NCBI RefSeq assembly: GCF_002564005.1
Contig: NZ_PDJG01000001.1
Location: forward strand, 992,001-1,056,000
Length of the DNA stretch: 64,000 bases
Direction: 5' to 3'
Source: Sanguibacter antarcticus
GTDB lineage: Bacteria; Actinomycetota; Actinomycetes; Actinomycetales; Cellulomonadaceae
Position 1 is the first letter of the stretch. Every line of letters begins with the position of its first letter. This document shows positions 17,420-28,501 of the stretch, piece after piece. A program made the translations under genes and the position numbers. The notes under the pieces were generated by a model, which was not told the origin of the DNA, did no database searches, and saw only the letters and a list, made by a program, of their open reading frames with translations.

Positions 17420-18076
17420 TTGACCGACCTCTCGTCCGGAACCCCTGACGCCCACGCGGTGTCGGGGGTTCCGTCGTCGGGTCTCTCGAGCGGCGGAACG
17501 CTCGCTGGCCAGCCCGAGACCCACCCCGAGACCCAGCATCTCGACCCGGGCTGGACGCTCGGCCCGGACGGGATGCTCACGCGCCACGCAGCGCGGGTCA
17601 TCATCGTCGACGCGACGGACCGTGTCCTTCTCTTGCGCGGGCACGACGCGGACGACCCGACGCGGCACTGGTGGTTCACGGTCGGAGGTGGCATCGACCC
17701 GGGGGAGGACGAACGGGACGCTGCCGTCCGAGAGGTCTTCGAAGAGACGGGCCTGCGCGTCGCACGAGACGACCTCGACGGGCCGGTGCTCACCCGGTCC
17801 GCGATCTTCGACTTCGCGCGGGCGCACCGCCTCCAGCACGAGACGTTCTACGTGGTCCGCCTCGACAGCGCGGCGGGCTTGAGCCGGTCAGGGTGGACCC
17901 TGCTCGAGTCGAGCTTCCTCGACGAGTGCGCCTGGCTGACGCTCGACGAGCTGCGCGCCGTCGAGATCGAGGTGTTTCCCGCCTCGCTGGCGACGATCGT
18001 CGCCGATCTGCTCCCCGGATGGGACGGGACCACGCAGCACCTGGGCACCGAGGACGAGAACACTGCTGTCGGTTGA
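17420..18076 (+). CDS. Nudix hydrolase between pdxS and pdxT
   Basis: About 218 residues if TTG 17420 is the start; GTG 17459 is also possible, so the first 40-50 residues are uncertain. The Nudix box [23 protein letters not shown] is complete (Gx5Ex7REUxEExGU), in a fold that begins [20 protein letters not shown]. Nudix enzymes cleave nucleoside-diphosphate-linked compounds, often damaged nucleotides. It sits 8 bases after pdxS and 45 before pdxT, clearly in their operon. The substrate is unknown. Confidence 0.8.
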   Translation: MTDLSSGTPDAHAVSGVPSSGLSSGGTLAGQPETHPETQHLDPGWTLGPDGMLTRHAARVIIVDATDRVLLLRGHDADDPTRHWWFTVGGGIDPGEDERDAAVREVFEETGLRVARDDLDGPVLTRSAIFDFARAHRLQHETFYVVRLDSAAGLSRSGWTLLESSFLDECAWLTLDELRAVEIEVFPASLATIVADLLPGWDGTTQHLGTEDENTAVG

Positions 18077-18120
18077 CGGCGTCCGGGACAGTCACCGCCG
18101 CCCGCGTACGATGGTCGATC

Positions 18121-18723
18121 GTGAATCCTTTGATCGGTGTCCTGGCGCTTCAGGGCGACGTCCGTGAGCACCGCGCGGCTCTCGAGTCCTCAGGCGCGCG
18201 CACCGTCGGTGTCCGCCGGGTCGCGGAGCTCGAGGCTGTGGACGGTCTCGTCCTGCCTGGCGGGGAGTCGACCACGATCGACAAGCTCCTGCGCATCTTC
18301 GATCTCTACGAACCGCTGCAGAAGGCGATCGCCGACGGGCTGCCCGTCTACGGGTCCTGCGCCGGGATGATCCTTCTCGCCGACACGGTCGTCGGCGGCA
18401 CGAGCGACCAGCAGACCCTCGGGGGGCTCGACGTCGTCGTGCGGCGCAACGCGTTCGGACGCCAGGTCGACTCCTTCGAGACCGACCTCGACGTCGAGGG
18501 GGTCGAGGGCCCGCCGGTGCACGCTGCGTTCATCCGTGCCCCGTGGGTCGAGTCGACCGGGCCCAGGGCGAGCGCCATCGCGACGATCCGGACGGGTCCT
18601 GCCGCCGGTAGGATTGTCGCAGTCCGTCAGGGTGGCCTCTTGGCGACGTCGTTCCATCCCGAGATCACGGGCGACGCTCGCATCCACCAACTGTTCGTAT
18701 CGATCGTTCGCAAGGGGTACTAA
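18121..18723 (+). CDS. pdxT: pyridoxal 5'-phosphate synthase glutaminase, PdxT subunit
   Basis: 200 residues, GTG start. Class I glutamine amidotransferase: LPGGESTT (46-52), nucleophile C80 in GSCAGM, and the SFHPE histidine/glutamate near residue 182. It frees ammonia from glutamine and passes it to Pdx[14 protein letters not shown] is the usual N-terminus. The Nudix gene precedes it and yebC follows after 3 bases. Confidence 0.96.
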   Translation: MNPLIGVLALQGDVREHRAALESSGARTVGVRRVAELEAVDGLVLPGGESTTIDKLLRIFDLYEPLQKAIADGLPVYGSCAGMILLADTVVGGTSDQQTLGGLDVVVRRNAFGRQVDSFETDLDVEGVEGPPVHAAFIRAPWVESTGPRASAIATIRTGPAAGRIVAVRQGGLLATSFHPEITGDARIHQLFVSIVRKGY

Positions 18724-18726
18724 CGC

Positions 18727-19482
18727 ATGTCAGGTCACTCCAAATGGGCCACGACCAAGCACAAGAAGGCCGTCGTCGACGCGAAGCGCGGAAAGCTCTT
18801 CGCTAAGCTCGTCAAGAACATCGAGGTAGCTGCCCGCACAGGCGGCGGTGACCTCGCCGGCAACCCGACACTCTTCGACGCCATCCAGAAGGCGAAGAAG
18901 ACCTCGGTCCCGAACGAGAACATCGACCGGGCGGTCAAGCGTGGGTCCGGCCAGGAGTCCGGCGGCGCCGAGTACCTGACGATCCTCTACGAGGGCTACG
19001 CCTCGGGCGGCATCGCGCTCCTCGTCGAGTGCCTCACCGACAACCGCAACCGCGCAGCGGCCGAGGTGCGCACCGCGTTCTCTCGCAACGGCGGGCAGAT
19101 GGCCGACCCAGGCTCCGTGTCCTACCTCTTCGCCCGCAAGGGCGTCGTCATGGTTCCCAAGGACGGGACCGACGAGGACTCCGTCATGGAGGCGGTCCTC
19201 GAGGCCGGGGGAGAAGAGGTCACCGACTTCGGCGACGCCTTCGAGGTGCTGTGCGAGGCCACCGATCTCGTCGCCGTCCGCACGTCCCTGCAGGACGCAG
19301 GGATCGAGTACGACTCTGCCGACGTCGTGTTCCACCCGTCCATGCAGGTCGAGGTCGATGCGGAGGGCGCTCGCAAGGTCCTGCGTCTCATCGATGCTCT
19401 CGAGGACTCGGACGACGTCCAGAACGTCTACTCGAACTTCGACGCGTCCGACGAGGTCATGGCCGAGCTCGAGGACGACTGA
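18727..19482 (+). CDS. yebC: YebC/PmpR family regulatory protein
   Basis: 251 residues. The invariant start [39 protein letters not shown] and the later [20 protein letters not shown] identify the YebC/TACO1 family. These proteins act as transcription regulators in some bacteria and, in more recent work, help ribosomes over difficult sequences. It lies 3 bases after pdxT and 40 before ruvC, an order widespread in bacteria. Confidence 0.97.
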   Translation: MSGHSKWATTKHKKAVVDAKRGKLFAKLVKNIEVAARTGGGDLAGNPTLFDAIQKAKKTSVPNENIDRAVKRGSGQESGGAEYLTILYEGYASGGIALLVECLTDNRNRAAAEVRTAFSRNGGQMADPGSVSYLFARKGVVMVPKDGTDEDSVMEAVLEAGGEEVTDFGDAFEVLCEATDLVAVRTSLQDAGIEYDSADVVFHPSMQVEVDAEGARKVLRLIDALEDSDDVQNVYSNFDASDEVMAELEDD

Positions 19483-19522
19483 CCAGGACGCGGACGGCAG
19501 AGCTCCCGGGAACGGTCGAGAC

Positions 19523-20092
19523 GTGCGAGTGCTCGGTGTAGACCCGGGGCTGACCCGCTGCGGCATCGGGGTCGTCGACTCTCAGTCGGGGCGCCGGGCT
19601 CAGCTGGTGGCTGTCGGTGTGGCGATGTCGCCTCCCGACATCTCGGTCGACCAGCGCCTGCTTCTCATCGCCGACGAGCTCGACCGATGGATGGACCTTC
19701 ATGTCCCGGACATCGTCGCGGTCGAGCGGGTCTTCGCCCAGCACAACGTCTCGACGGTCATGGGCACCGCGCAGGTCGCGGGTCTCGCGATGGTCGCTGC
19801 TGCGCGTCGTGGGGTGCCGGTCGCCATGCACACACCGAGCGAGGTGAAGGCCGCCGTCACCGGGAGCGGACGCGCAGGGAAGGAACAGGTCCAGCGGATG
19901 GTCGCGAACATCCTCGGCCTCGCTGAGGTTCCCAAGCCAGCGGACGCCGCTGACGCCCTCGCGATCGCCATCTGTCAGCTCTGGCGGCCGGCGGCCTTGC
20001 TCGACAAGGCTGAGCGTTTTGCCCTCACCCCTGCTCAGAAGGCGTGGGCGGCGGCCGAGCAGGCGGCGCGTCGGGCCCGAGGCACCCGGTGA
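19523..20092 (+). CDS. ruvC: Holliday junction resolvase RuvC
   Basis: 189 residues, GTG at 19523. The RNase H-like fold has its acid residues in [12 protein letters not shown] (D7), [10 protein letters not shown] (Glu) and [13 protein letters not shown] (two Asp). RuvC cuts four-way junctions bound by RuvAB. An earlier in-frame start would read through the yebC end and is not supported by homology. The C-terminal 30 residues are a lysine/arginine-rich extension. Confidence 0.96.
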   Translation: MRVLGVDPGLTRCGIGVVDSQSGRRAQLVAVGVAMSPPDISVDQRLLLIADELDRWMDLHVPDIVAVERVFAQHNVSTVMGTAQVAGLAMVAAARRGVPVAMHTPSEVKAAVTGSGRAGKEQVQRMVANILGLAEVPKPADAADALAIAICQLWRPAALLDKAERFALTPAQKAWAAAEQAARRARGTR

Positions 20093-20189
20093 CCCTTGAT
20101 ACGGTGGTGTGTTCGTACACGTGTTCGCACGACGCCCGCCCTCGTGCCTCTCGGCCGACGGCTGCGTCCGCCTCGAAAGTGAGCTGTCC

Positions 20190-20819
20190 GTGATCGCATC
20201 GTTGAGCGGGACCGTCCAGATGCTGCGGCTCGACTCTGCAGTGGTGGAGGTCGGCGGCGTCGGCTACCTCCTGCACGCCACGCCGGCGACCTTGGCGACG
20301 CTCCGCGTCGGCGCGCAGGCGAGCCTCTCGACCTCTCTCGTGGTGCGGGAGGACTCGATGACGCTCTTCGCGTTCGCCGACGACGACGAACGGTCGGTCT
20401 TCGAGGCGGCGCAGACCGTGAGCGGGGTCGGGCCACGGCTCGCGCTCGCCATGCTCGCAGTCCTCACGCCGAATGCGCTGCGGCGGGCTCTCGCCTCCGG
20501 TGACCTCAAAGCGCTCACCCGGGTTCCCGGGATCGGTCAGAAGGGAGCCCAGCGGCTCGTCCTCGAGCTGGGGGACAAGCTCGGCCACCCGGTGGACGAC
20601 GAAGCGGCGGGCGTGTCGGGATCGGCAGCACGCGAGCTCGCAGGGGACCAACGCGAGCGTGTGAGCGAGGCCCTCGTGGGTCTCGGCTGGTCCACGAAGG
20701 TCGCCGACGACGCGATCACGACCGTTCTCGGTGATCTCGGTGTCGACCACGTGGCAGCCGCAGACGTGCCGAGCATCCTGCGCAGCTCGCTCAAGGTCCT
20801 CGGCGGACATCGTGGGTGA
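20190..20819 (+). CDS. ruvA: Holliday junction branch migration protein RuvA
   Basis: 209 residues starting MIASLSGTV at the GTG at 20190. Domain I is an OB fold (residues 1-63), domain II has two helix-hairpin-helix motifs ([31 protein letters not shown]), and the C-terminal domain III binds RuvB. RuvA tetramers hold the junction flat. The ruvB start lies inside its last 8 bases. Confidence 0.95.
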   Translation: MIASLSGTVQMLRLDSAVVEVGGVGYLLHATPATLATLRVGAQASLSTSLVVREDSMTLFAFADDDERSVFEAAQTVSGVGPRLALAMLAVLTPNALRRALASGDLKALTRVPGIGQKGAQRLVLELGDKLGHPVDDEAAGVSGSAARELAGDQRERVSEALVGLGWSTKVADDAITTVLGDLGVDHVAAADVPSILRSSLKVLGGHRG

Positions 20820-21870
20820 ACCGGACGTCGATGCTCTCGGTATCGACCTCGCGCCGGGACGAGCGACCGGCGCCGGCGCCGACGAGCTGGAGCGTGCCGC
20901 CGAGGCCGCGCTCCGACCACGCAGCCTCGACGAGTTCGTGGGCCAGCGCGTCGTCCGTGACCAGCTCTCGCTCGTGCTCGACGCAGCGGTCGGGCGCGGC
21001 GCGCCCCCGGACCACGTGCTCCTCTCCGGGCCGCCCGGGCTCGGCAAGACGACGCTGGCGATGATCATCGCAGCCGAGCTCGCCACGTCCCTGCGTGTGA
21101 CGTCGGGTCCGGCCATCCAGCACGCCGGAGACCTCGCGGCGGTCCTGTCCTCGCTCGACGAGGGAGAGGTCCTCTTCATCGACGAGATCCACCGCCTGGC
21201 ACGCCCGGCGGAGGAGCTGCTCTACGTCGCGATGGAGGACTTCCGTGTCGACATCATCGTCGGCAAGGGAGCAGGAGCCAGCGCGATCCCGTTGAGCCTG
21301 CCTCGTTTCACGGTGGTGGGAGCGACGACCCGAGCCGGACTGCTGCCTGCTCCGCTGCGCGACCGGTTCGGCTTCACCGGACACCTCGACTTCTACTCTG
21401 CCGAAGAGCTCGAGCGCGTCCTCGTGCGATCAGCGAGGCTGCTCGGCGCGGACCTCGCGCCCGACGCCGCGGTCGAGATCGCGGGGCGGTCGCGAGGAAC
21501 GCCTCGCATCGCCAACAGGCTGCTGCGCAGAGTTCGCGACTGGGCCCAGGTGCGTGGCGACGGCTCCCTCGACCTGCAGGCCGCGCACGCAGCGCTCGAT
21601 GTGTACCAGGTGGACGCGCTGGGCCTCGACCGGCTCGACCGTGCCGTGCTCACCGCTCTGTGCACGCGGTTCGGAGGCGGGCCGGTCGGTCTCACGACGC
21701 TCGCCGTCACGGTCGGCGAGGAGCCCGAGACCGTCGAGACCGTCGCCGAGCCCTACCTCGTGCGGGAGGGGCTCGTCGGACGCACGCCGCGCGGGCGGGT
21801 TGCGACGCCAGCGGCGTGGCAGCACCTCGGGCTCACGCCCCCGGCCGAGGCCTCGACGCTGTTCAGCTAG
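20812..21870 (+). CDS. ruvB: Holliday junction branch migration ATPase RuvB
   Basis: 352 residues. AAA+ ATPase with Walker [10 protein letters not shown] (73-81), Walker [10 protein letters not shown], the sensor region VVGATTRAG, and the arginine finger in PLRDRFG. A winged-helix domain follows ([20 protein letters not shown]). It pumps DNA through the RuvA-junction complex. GTG at 20812 overlaps ruvA by 8 bases, giving a coupled ruvC-ruvA-ruvB operon. Confidence 0.97.
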   Translation: MGEPDVDALGIDLAPGRATGAGADELERAAEAALRPRSLDEFVGQRVVRDQLSLVLDAAVGRGAPPDHVLLSGPPGLGKTTLAMIIAAELATSLRVTSGPAIQHAGDLAAVLSSLDEGEVLFIDEIHRLARPAEELLYVAMEDFRVDIIVGKGAGASAIPLSLPRFTVVGATTRAGLLPAPLRDRFGFTGHLDFYSAEELERVLVRSARLLGADLAPDAAVEIAGRSRGTPRIANRLLRRVRDWAQVRGDGSLDLQAAHAALDVYQVDALGLDRLDRAVLTALCTRFGGGPVGLTTLAVTVGEEPETVETVAEPYLVREGLVGRTPRGRVATPAAWQHLGLTPPAEASTLFS

Positions 21871-22016
21871 CGGCCCCAGCCCGTGGTCTCGCGCTCGTCC
21901 TGCAGGAATACCGACGGAAGGCACCAATCGGGCGGCCCGGTCGTTAGTCACTTCGGCGCACCTGCGCCTAGACTCCGGTAGTTCCCTCTGCAGAACAGGA
22001 GACGTGATCCCACGTC

Positions 22017-22412
22017 ATGGAAATTCTTCTCTTCGCCGCGCTAGCCATCGGCGCCATGTTCCTCATGTCGCGTAGCTCGCGCAAGAAGCAGCAAGCGTCG
22101 GTCGCGTTCCGCGACGACCTTCAGCCAGGCCAAGAGGTCATGACCGGGTCCGGATACTTCGGTACGGTCGTCTCGGTCGCGGATGACGTCGTCACGCTCG
22201 AGAGCACGCCTGGAAACCGTTCACGCTGGCTCCGGGCCGCGATCGCCAAGCAGGTCGACCCCGTCTCCTCTGAGGGGGAGGCCGTCGCAGCAGAGGCTGC
22301 TCAGACAGATGCCGGACAGAAGGTCGACATCGAGAAGAAGCAGGCCTTCACGATCCCGGACGACATCTCGGGCCTGATCGAGAAGCCGAAGCCGGACGAC
22401 ACGACCAAGTAG
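22017..22412 (+). CDS. yajC: preprotein translocase subunit YajC
   Basis: 131 residues. One membrane helix at the start (ILLFAALAIGAMFLMS), then RSSRKKQQASVAFRDDLQPG and GQEVMTGSGYFGTVVSVADD, which is the conserved YajC domain. The C-terminal tail is acidic/lysine-rich. YajC associates with SecDF at the membrane, and secD follows about 100 bases downstream, the standard yajC-secD-secF order. Confidence 0.92.
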   Translation: MEILLFAALAIGAMFLMSRSSRKKQQASVAFRDDLQPGQEVMTGSGYFGTVVSVADDVVTLESTPGNRSRWLRAAIAKQVDPVSSEGEAVAAEAAQTDAGQKVDIEKKQAFTIPDDISGLIEKPKPDDTTK

Positions 22413-22517
22413 GCAGGCAGCACCACCCAGACAGCACGGCCCGGCACGGCACGCGGGTCACAGACTCGCACCGGTGACCGTTCTACGGCCTCGGTGCGCG
22501 CACGGGAAGAGACTCCG

Positions 22518-24425
22518 TTGGCCACCACCAACCGCAAGAAGCCCGGCAAGAGCCGGGCGCTCGTCGGACTTCTCATCATCGTCCTCGGAATCTTCGGATC
22601 CCTCCTCGCCGGGACCATCTGGTCCAGCGCCGAGTGGACACCGAAGCGGGCGCTCGACCTCGAGGGCGGTACGCAGATCATCCTGCAGCCCGTCACCGAC
22701 AACGACGAGCAGGTCACCGCCGAGGATCTTGAGCAGGCCATCGCGATCATCCGCCAGCGTGTCGACTCCTCCGGCGTCGCAGAAGCCGAGATCACGAGCC
22801 AGGCCGGCAGCAACATCGTCGTGGCGCTGCCCGGCACCCCGAGCCAGGAGACCCTGGACCTCGTGCGCGAGTCGGCACAGATGCAGTTCCGACCGGTCCT
22901 GTTCTTCGGCAACCCCGCGGTGATCGAGCCTTCTGAGGAGACGGCCGAGACCGAACCGGCCACCGAGCCCGTGGTCCCGACCGACCCGAGCGACTTCGCT
23001 CAGGTGACTCCAGAGCTCTTGGCCGAGTTCGACGCCCTCGACTGCACCCTGCCAGCGAACCTCGCCGGCGGCGGCGGCGCCCAGGACGCGAACGCACCGA
23101 TCGTCGCGTGCGGATCCGACGGGACGATGAAGTACATCCTCGGCCCGATGGAGATCGCTGGGCTCGACATCGACAGTGCGACCTCGGGGCTCCGGACGAA
23201 CTCCCAGGGCACCACGCTCAACGACTGGGCCGTGAGCATCCAGTTCAACTCCGAGGGCGCAGACAAGTTCACCGAGGTCACCACCCGGCTGTCCAAGCTC
23301 CCGACGTACTCGTCGTGGATCCTGCTCAACCCGCCGACGCAGTCGCCCGGCATGTTCGCGATGGTGTTGGACAACCTCGTGATCTCGGCGCCGACGGTCG
23401 AGGTGATCATCGCCGACGGCCAGGCGGAGATCACCGGGAGCTTCACGCGGGAGACGGCGACGACCCTCGCCAACCAGCTGAACTTCGGCGCGCTGCCCCT
23501 GACGTTCGAGGTGCAGAGCGAGTCGCAGATCTCGGCGACGCTCGGCAGCGAACAGCTCCAGAAGGGCCTGATCGCCGGCCTCATCGGTCTCGCGCTCGTC
23601 GTCCTCTACTCGCTCGTCCAGTACCGTGCGCTCGGCCTGGTCACCGTCGCGTCGCTCGTCATCGCTGGTCTTATCACCTACGGGCTGATCACGCTCCTCT
23701 CATGGACGCAGGGGTATCGACTGTCCCTGCCGGGTGTGGCAGGTCTCATCGTCGCGATCGGGATCACCGCCGACTCGTTCATCGTCTACTTCGAGCGGAT
23801 CCGTGACGAGCTGCGCGACGGACGCTCGCTCACCTCCGCGGTCGAGACAGGGTGGCAACGAGCGCGCCGGACGATCCTCGCGTCCGACGCGGTCAACTTC
23901 CTCGCCGCGATCGTCCTGTACTTCCTCGCGGTCGGTGGCGTGCGCGGGTTCGCGTTCACCCTCGGTCTGACGACCGTCGTCGACATCCTCGTCGTGTTCC
24001 TCTTCACCCACCCGCTCATGCGGGTGCTCGCGACGACGAAGTTCTTCGGCAAGGGGCACCGTGCGTCGGGTCTCGACCCGCGTCAGCTCGGCGTCGAGTC
24101 GGTCCGGTACGCGGGCCGTGGACGTGTGGCCAGCAGGTCGTCGGGGCTCGGTACGGCAGCTCCCGACGGATCGGCTCCGGGATCGAGCACGAAGGTCCTC
24201 GTGGGAGCAGGCAGGTCTGGCGCCGACGACGGGAGGAAGATGACGATCGCTGAGCGTCGAGCCGCGCAGTCCAGCAGTTCGACGACCGACCACGACGTGG
24301 TCGCCGACGATGCTCCGGACAGCACCGTGCTGGCCGACGATCCGGATTCCGACGGCCCAGAGGCCGCGGACGAGACGAAGTCCGACGATCACGAGATCGA
24401 CGAGCACAAGGGCGGGAACCTCTGA
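22518..24425 (+). CDS. secD: protein translocase subunit SecD
   Basis: About 635 residues from TTG 22518, which has GGGAAG 8-10 bases upstream; GTG 22494 would add 8 residues. A first membrane helix (ALVGLLIIVLGIFGSLLAG) is followed by the large outside domain (LDLEGGTQIIL motif) and five membrane helices from about residue 350 (including LPGVAGLIVAIGITADSFIV and the LxxxxDxxxxFLAAIVLY region). The outside domain carries an acidic Pro/Thr-rich insertion (EPSEETAETEPATEPVVPTD), and the cytoplasmic C-terminus has an unusual acidic tail of about 120 residues. SecDF uses the proton gradient to help finish export. Confidence 0.95.
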   Translation: MATTNRKKPGKSRALVGLLIIVLGIFGSLLAGTIWSSAEWTPKRALDLEGGTQIILQPVTDNDEQVTAEDLEQAIAIIRQRVDSSGVAEAEITSQAGSNIVVALPGTPSQETLDLVRESAQMQFRPVLFFGNPAVIEPSEETAETEPATEPVVPTDPSDFAQVTPELLAEFDALDCTLPANLAGGGGAQDANAPIVACGSDGTMKYILGPMEIAGLDIDSATSGLRTNSQGTTLNDWAVSIQFNSEGADKFTEVTTRLSKLPTYSSWILLNPPTQSPGMFAMVLDNLVISAPTVEVIIADGQAEITGSFTRETATTLANQLNFGALPLTFEVQSESQISATLGSEQLQKGLIAGLIGLALVVLYSLVQYRALGLVTVASLVIAGLITYGLITLLSWTQGYRLSLPGVAGLIVAIGITADSFIVYFERIRDELRDGRSLTSAVETGWQRARRTILASDAVNFLAAIVLYFLAVGGVRGFAFTLGLTTVVDILVVFLFTHPLMRVLATTKFFGKGHRASGLDPRQLGVESVRYAGRGRVASRSSGLGTAAPDGSAPGSSTKVLVGAGRSGADDGRKMTIAERRAAQSSSSTTDHDVVADDAPDSTVLADDPDSDGPEAADETKSDDHEIDEHKGGNL

Positions 24426-25522
24426 TGGCCGCGGGATTCTCACAGTGGGGCAACGACCTTCACACCGGTCGACGCTCGTACAACGTCGTCGGCGCACGCC
24501 GCCGCTTCTACCTCGCGTCGGCGATCATGGTGCTGCTCGCGCTCGTCGTGCTCCTGACTCGTGGTTTCAACCTCGGTATCGAGTTCCGAGGTGGCTCTGA
24601 GTTCACCGTCGACGGTGTCGTGACCCAGAACCAAGAGATCGCCGCCGACGCGGTGGCATCCATCGCTCCGAACGAGGTGCCGCGCATCTCGACGCTCGGG
24701 GACAGCGCCATCCGCGTGCAGACCGCCGAGCTGACCGAGGCTCAGGTCGGTGACGTCCGCGTCGCGCTGGCCGACGCCTACGAGGTCGCCAGCACCCAGG
24801 TGACGAGCTCGTTCATCGGCCCGTCCTGGGGCAAGGACGTCTCCCAGAAGGCGATCACGGGGCTCATCGTCTTCCTCGTCCTGGTCGCGATCGTCATGAC
24901 GCTCTACTTCCGTGCGTGGCGCATGGCGCTGGCCGCGATCCTCGCGCTCTTCCACGACCTCATCATCACGGCTGGCGTCTACGCAGCGATCGGCTGGGAA
25001 GTGACGCCTGCGACGGTGATCGGGTTCCTCACGATCCTCGGCTACTCCATCTACGACACGGTGGTCGTCTTCGACAAGGTGCGTGAGAACACCGACGACG
25101 TGCTCGACCAGTCGCGGACCACCTACGCGGAGCAGGCCAACCTCGCCGTCAACCAGACGCTCGTGCGCTCGATCAACACCTCGATCGTCGCGCTGCTGCC
25201 CGTCGCATCGATCCTCTTCATCGGTGCGTTCATCCTTGGAGCAGGCACCCTGCGCGACATCTCGCTCGCCCTCTTCGTCGGGATGGGCGTCGGGACATAC
25301 TCGTCGATCTTCTTGGCGACGCCGCTCGAGGTGACTCTTCGCCAGCGTGAGGCGAAGACCGCAGCCCACACGGCAAAGATTCTTGAGGCGCGGTCCGCGG
25401 TCGTCGTCACCGACGAGACGGGAGCGAGCACCACCACGGCACTCGCATTCACCGGTCACCTGCAGCCGGGCGCGCACCAGGGGCACCAGGCCCAGCCGCG
25501 CAAGCGCAAGAGCGGCCGATGA
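24425..25522 (+). CDS. secF: protein translocase subunit SecF
   Basis: 365 residues, with its ATG overlapping the secD stop by one base (TGATG). The RGFNLGIEFRGGSEF motif marks the start of the outside domain; six membrane helices follow, with VIGFLTILGYSIYDTVVVFD and LVRSINTSIVALLPV typical of SecF. The last 60 residues are a basic, His/Gln-rich cytoplasmic tail. It works as a complex with SecD and YajC encoded upstream. Confidence 0.95.
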   Translation: MAAGFSQWGNDLHTGRRSYNVVGARRRFYLASAIMVLLALVVLLTRGFNLGIEFRGGSEFTVDGVVTQNQEIAADAVASIAPNEVPRISTLGDSAIRVQTAELTEAQVGDVRVALADAYEVASTQVTSSFIGPSWGKDVSQKAITGLIVFLVLVAIVMTLYFRAWRMALAAILALFHDLIITAGVYAAIGWEVTPATVIGFLTILGYSIYDTVVVFDKVRENTDDVLDQSRTTYAEQANLAVNQTLVRSINTSIVALLPVASILFIGAFILGAGTLRDISLALFVGMGVGTYSSIFLATPLEVTLRQREAKTAAHTAKILEARSAVVVTDETGASTTTALAFTGHLQPGAHQGHQAQPRKRKSGR

Positions 25523-26070
25523 GCCTCGTCGCTGCGTCAGCAGGTCCGCACGCTGACCTCATCTCGAGCCACATCCGCGACGTCCCGGACTTTCCCGAGC
25601 CCGGGATCCTGTTCAAGGACATCACGGGCCTGCTCGTGGACCCTGAGGGGTTTCGCGCCGTCATCGACGCTCTCGCCCATGCGGTTCCTGCAGATGTTGA
25701 CCTCGTCGCCGGGATGGAAGCGCGAGGATTCATCCTCGGTGCGGCTCTCGCCGCTCATCTCGGAAAGGGTTTCGTCCCCATCCGCAAGGCCGGAAAGCTC
25801 CCGCCTCCGACGCACGCGGTGACCTACGACCTCGAGTACGGGCAGGCGTGCCTCGAGCTGCGTGAGGGCACGGTCCGCCCTGGCGTCGGGGTGCTGCTCG
25901 TCGACGACGTGCTCGCGACCGGTGGGACGGCTGCGGCCGCAGCACAGCTCGTCGAGGCGGTCGGTGCACGGGTCGTCGGGCTCGCGTTCCTCCTCGAGCT
26001 CACCGCGCTCGACGGACGGAGCCGCCTCGCCGGGCGAGAGGTGTCCTCCATCTTGGCGACGGCACCGTAG
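25519..26070 (+). CDS. apt: adenine phosphoribosyltransferase
   Basis: 183 residues. Type I PRTase with the PRPP-binding loop [16 protein letters not shown], the N-terminal [19 protein letters not shown] and [14 protein letters not shown]. It salvages adenine to AMP. ATG at 25519 overlaps the end of secF by 4 bases, and rel follows 49 bases later, as in many actinobacteria (secDF-apt-rel). Confidence 0.95.
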   Translation: MSLVAASAGPHADLISSHIRDVPDFPEPGILFKDITGLLVDPEGFRAVIDALAHAVPADVDLVAGMEARGFILGAALAAHLGKGFVPIRKAGKLPPPTHAVTYDLEYGQACLELREGTVRPGVGVLLVDDVLATGGTAAAAAQLVEAVGARVVGLAFLLELTALDGRSRLAGREVSSILATAP

Positions 26071-26119
26071 AATCTCCTCCTCGGGGCTTTCTCCCGAGCT
26101 CGGATCCCGGGAGGCGCGC

Positions 26120-28501
26120 ATGAGCGAAGGAACGCGCACCACTCCGGTGCCTGCGAACGACGAGTCGCACAGCGAGACCTCGACGGCTGCCACGCCCGTC
26201 ACGGACACGACCGTGGCGCCCGTCGCGCCGACGCTCGGTTCTGCGAGCCGTGTGCGCTCCCGCCTGGTTCGCTTCGGATCACGGCACGCGGTCGGTACGC
26301 CCGCGCTCGAACCGCTGTTGCGAGCGGTCCGGGCCAACCACCCCAAGGGTGACGTCTCGATCATCGAGCGTGCGTACGTGACGGCCGAGAAGGCCCACCG
26401 CGGTCAGATGCGCAAGAGCGGCGATCCGTACATCACGCACCCGGTCGCTGTCGCGTCGATCCTCGCCGAGCTCGGGATGACGCCGTCGACGCTCGCCGCC
26501 GCGCTGCTCCACGACACGGTCGAAGACACCGACTACTCCCTCGATCAGCTACGAACCGAGTACGGCGACGAGATCGCGATGCTCGTCGACGGCGTGACCA
26601 AGCTCGACAAGGTCACCTACGGAGACGCGGCGCAGGCCGAGACGGTCCGCAAGATGGTCGTCGCGATGGCCCGTGACATCCGCGTCCTCGTCATCAAGCT
26701 CGCTGACCGGTTGCACAACGCTCGGACCTGGAAGTTCGTGCCGTCTACGTCCGCTCAGCGCAAGGCACGCGAGACGATCGAGATCTACGCGCCGCTCGCG
26801 CACCGGCTCGGCATGAACACGATCAAGTGGGAGCTCGAGGACCTGTCCTTCCAGACTCTCTATCCCAAGGTCTACGACGAGATCGTGCATCTCGTCGCTG
26901 AGCGTGCGCCAGCGCGCGAGGAGTACCTCGCACTCGTACGGGAGCAGGTCATCGCAGACCTGCGCTCGGCCAAGATCAAGGCCGCGGTGACCGGGCGCCC
27001 CAAGCACTACTACTCGATCTATCAGAAGATGATCGTGCGCGGGCACGACTTCGCGGAGATCTACGACCTCGTCGGGACACGGGTGCTCGTCGACTCGGTC
27101 CGCGACTGCTATGCGGCTCTCGGAGCGCTGCACGCGCGATGGAACCCGGTCCCTGGCCGGTTCAAGGACTACATCGCGATGCCCAAGTTCAACATGTACC
27201 AGTCGTTGCACACGACGGTGATCGGTCCTGGCGGCAAGCCTGTCGAGATCCAGATCCGCACCCACGACATGCACCGGCGGGCGGAATACGGCGTCGCCGC
27301 CCACTGGAAGTACAAGGAAGCGGACAAGGCAGCGAAGCCTGGGGGCGAAGCCGGGAGCGGCGACATGCAGTGGCTGCGCCAGCTCGTCGACTGGCAGCGC
27401 GAGACAGCCGATCCTTCAGAGTTCCTCGACTCCTTGCGCTTCGAGATCAGCGGCGGCGAGGTGTACGTCTTTACCCCCAAGGGAGACGTCATCGCTCTGC
27501 CGGCGGGCTCGACGCCCGTCGACTTCGCGTACGCGGTCCACACCGAGGTAGGGCACCGGACGATGGGTGCCCGGGTCAACGGTCGGCTCGTCCCGCTCGA
27601 CTCCACGCTGGACAACGGTGACGTCGTCGGGGTCCTCACCTCGAAGTCGGAGACCGCAGGCCCGAGCCGCGACTGGCTGGCCTACGTCAAGAGCCCACGC
27701 GCGAAGAACAAGATCCGGCAGTGGTTCTCCAAGGAACGTCGCGAAGAGGCGATCGAGCAGGGCAAGGACGCCATCGCGAAGGCGATGCGCAAGCAGAACC
27801 TGCCGATCCAGCGCATCCTCTCCCACGAGTCGATGGTGACGACTGCACACGAGATGCGGTTCGCGGACGTGTCGGCGCTCTACGCCGCCATCGGCGAAGG
27901 GCAGGTTTCCGCGGCGAACGTGGTCCACCGGCTCGTGAAGTCGATGGGGGGCGAGGACGGCAATGCTGAAGACCTTGCCGAGACTGCCCGTCCCGGCCAT
28001 GCGTCGCGCCGTCCACGGACGGGCGCCCCGGGCGTCGCGGTGAAGGGTGTCGACGACATCTGGGTGAAGCTTGCCAAGTGCTGCACCCCGGTCCCCGGGG
28101 ACGAGATCGTCGGTTTCGTGACGCGCGGGCAGGGCGTGAGCGTCCACCGGGCGGACTGCGGGAACGTCGAGGGTCTGCGGGCCCAGCCCGAGCGCATCGT
28201 CGAGGTGGAGTGGACCACGGGTGGCAACACGCTCTTCCTCGTCCAGATCCAGGTCGAGGCGCTCGACCGCTCACGTCTCTTGTCCGACGTCACGAAGGTG
28301 CTCTCCGACAACCACGTGAACATCCTCTCTGCGACCGTCTCCACGTCGACCGACCGCGTAGCGGTCTCGCGGTTCGTCTTCGAGATGGCGGAGCCGGCCC
28401 ATCTCGCGACCGTCCTTGCGGCGGTGCGCAAGACCGAGGGCGTGTTCGACGTCTACCGGATCACCGGCTCGAAGGCTGCGGAGACGCGGATCCTGACCTG
28501 A
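26120..28501 (+). CDS. rel: bifunctional (p)ppGpp synthetase/hydrolase Rel
   Basis: 793 residues from ATG 26120 with a GGAGG site upstream. Domains in order: HD hydrolase (HD at 131-132 in [13 protein letters not shown], so hydrolysis should be active); synthetase ([31 protein letters not shown]); TGS ([19 protein letters not shown]); conserved-cysteine region ([18 protein letters not shown]); and a C-terminal ACT domain ([19 protein letters not shown]). It makes and degrades the stringent-response alarmone in response to stalled ribosomes. The N-terminal 60 residues are Thr/Ala/Pro-rich. Its 3' end overlaps the next, minus-strand gene. Confidence 0.96.
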   Translation: MSEGTRTTPVPANDESHSETSTAATPVTDTTVAPVAPTLGSASRVRSRLVRFGSRHAVGTPALEPLLRAVRANHPKGDVSIIERAYVTAEKAHRGQMRKSGDPYITHPVAVASILAELGMTPSTLAAALLHDTVEDTDYSLDQLRTEYGDEIAMLVDGVTKLDKVTYGDAAQAETVRKMVVAMARDIRVLVIKLADRLHNARTWKFVPSTSAQRKARETIEIYAPLAHRLGMNTIKWELEDLSFQTLYPKVYDEIVHLVAERAPAREEYLALVREQVIADLRSAKIKAAVTGRPKHYYSIYQKMIVRGHDFAEIYDLVGTRVLVDSVRDCYAALGALHARWNPVPGRFKDYIAMPKFNMYQSLHTTVIGPGGKPVEIQIRTHDMHRRAEYGVAAHWKYKEADKAAKPGGEAGSGDMQWLRQLVDWQRETADPSEFLDSLRFEISGGEVYVFTPKGDVIALPAGSTPVDFAYAVHTEVGHRTMGARVNGRLVPLDSTLDNGDVVGVLTSKSETAGPSRDWLAYVKSPRAKNKIRQWFSKERREEAIEQGKDAIAKAMRKQNLPIQRILSHESMVTTAHEMRFADVSALYAAIGEGQVSAANVVHRLVKSMGGEDGNAEDLAETARPGHASRRPRTGAPGVAVKGVDDIWVKLAKCCTPVPGDEIVGFVTRGQGVSVHRADCGNVEGLRAQPERIVEVEWTTGGNTLFLVQIQVEALDRSRLLSDVTKVLSDNHVNILSATVSTSTDRVAVSRFVFEMAEPAHLATVLAAVRKTEGVFDVYRITGSKAAETRILT

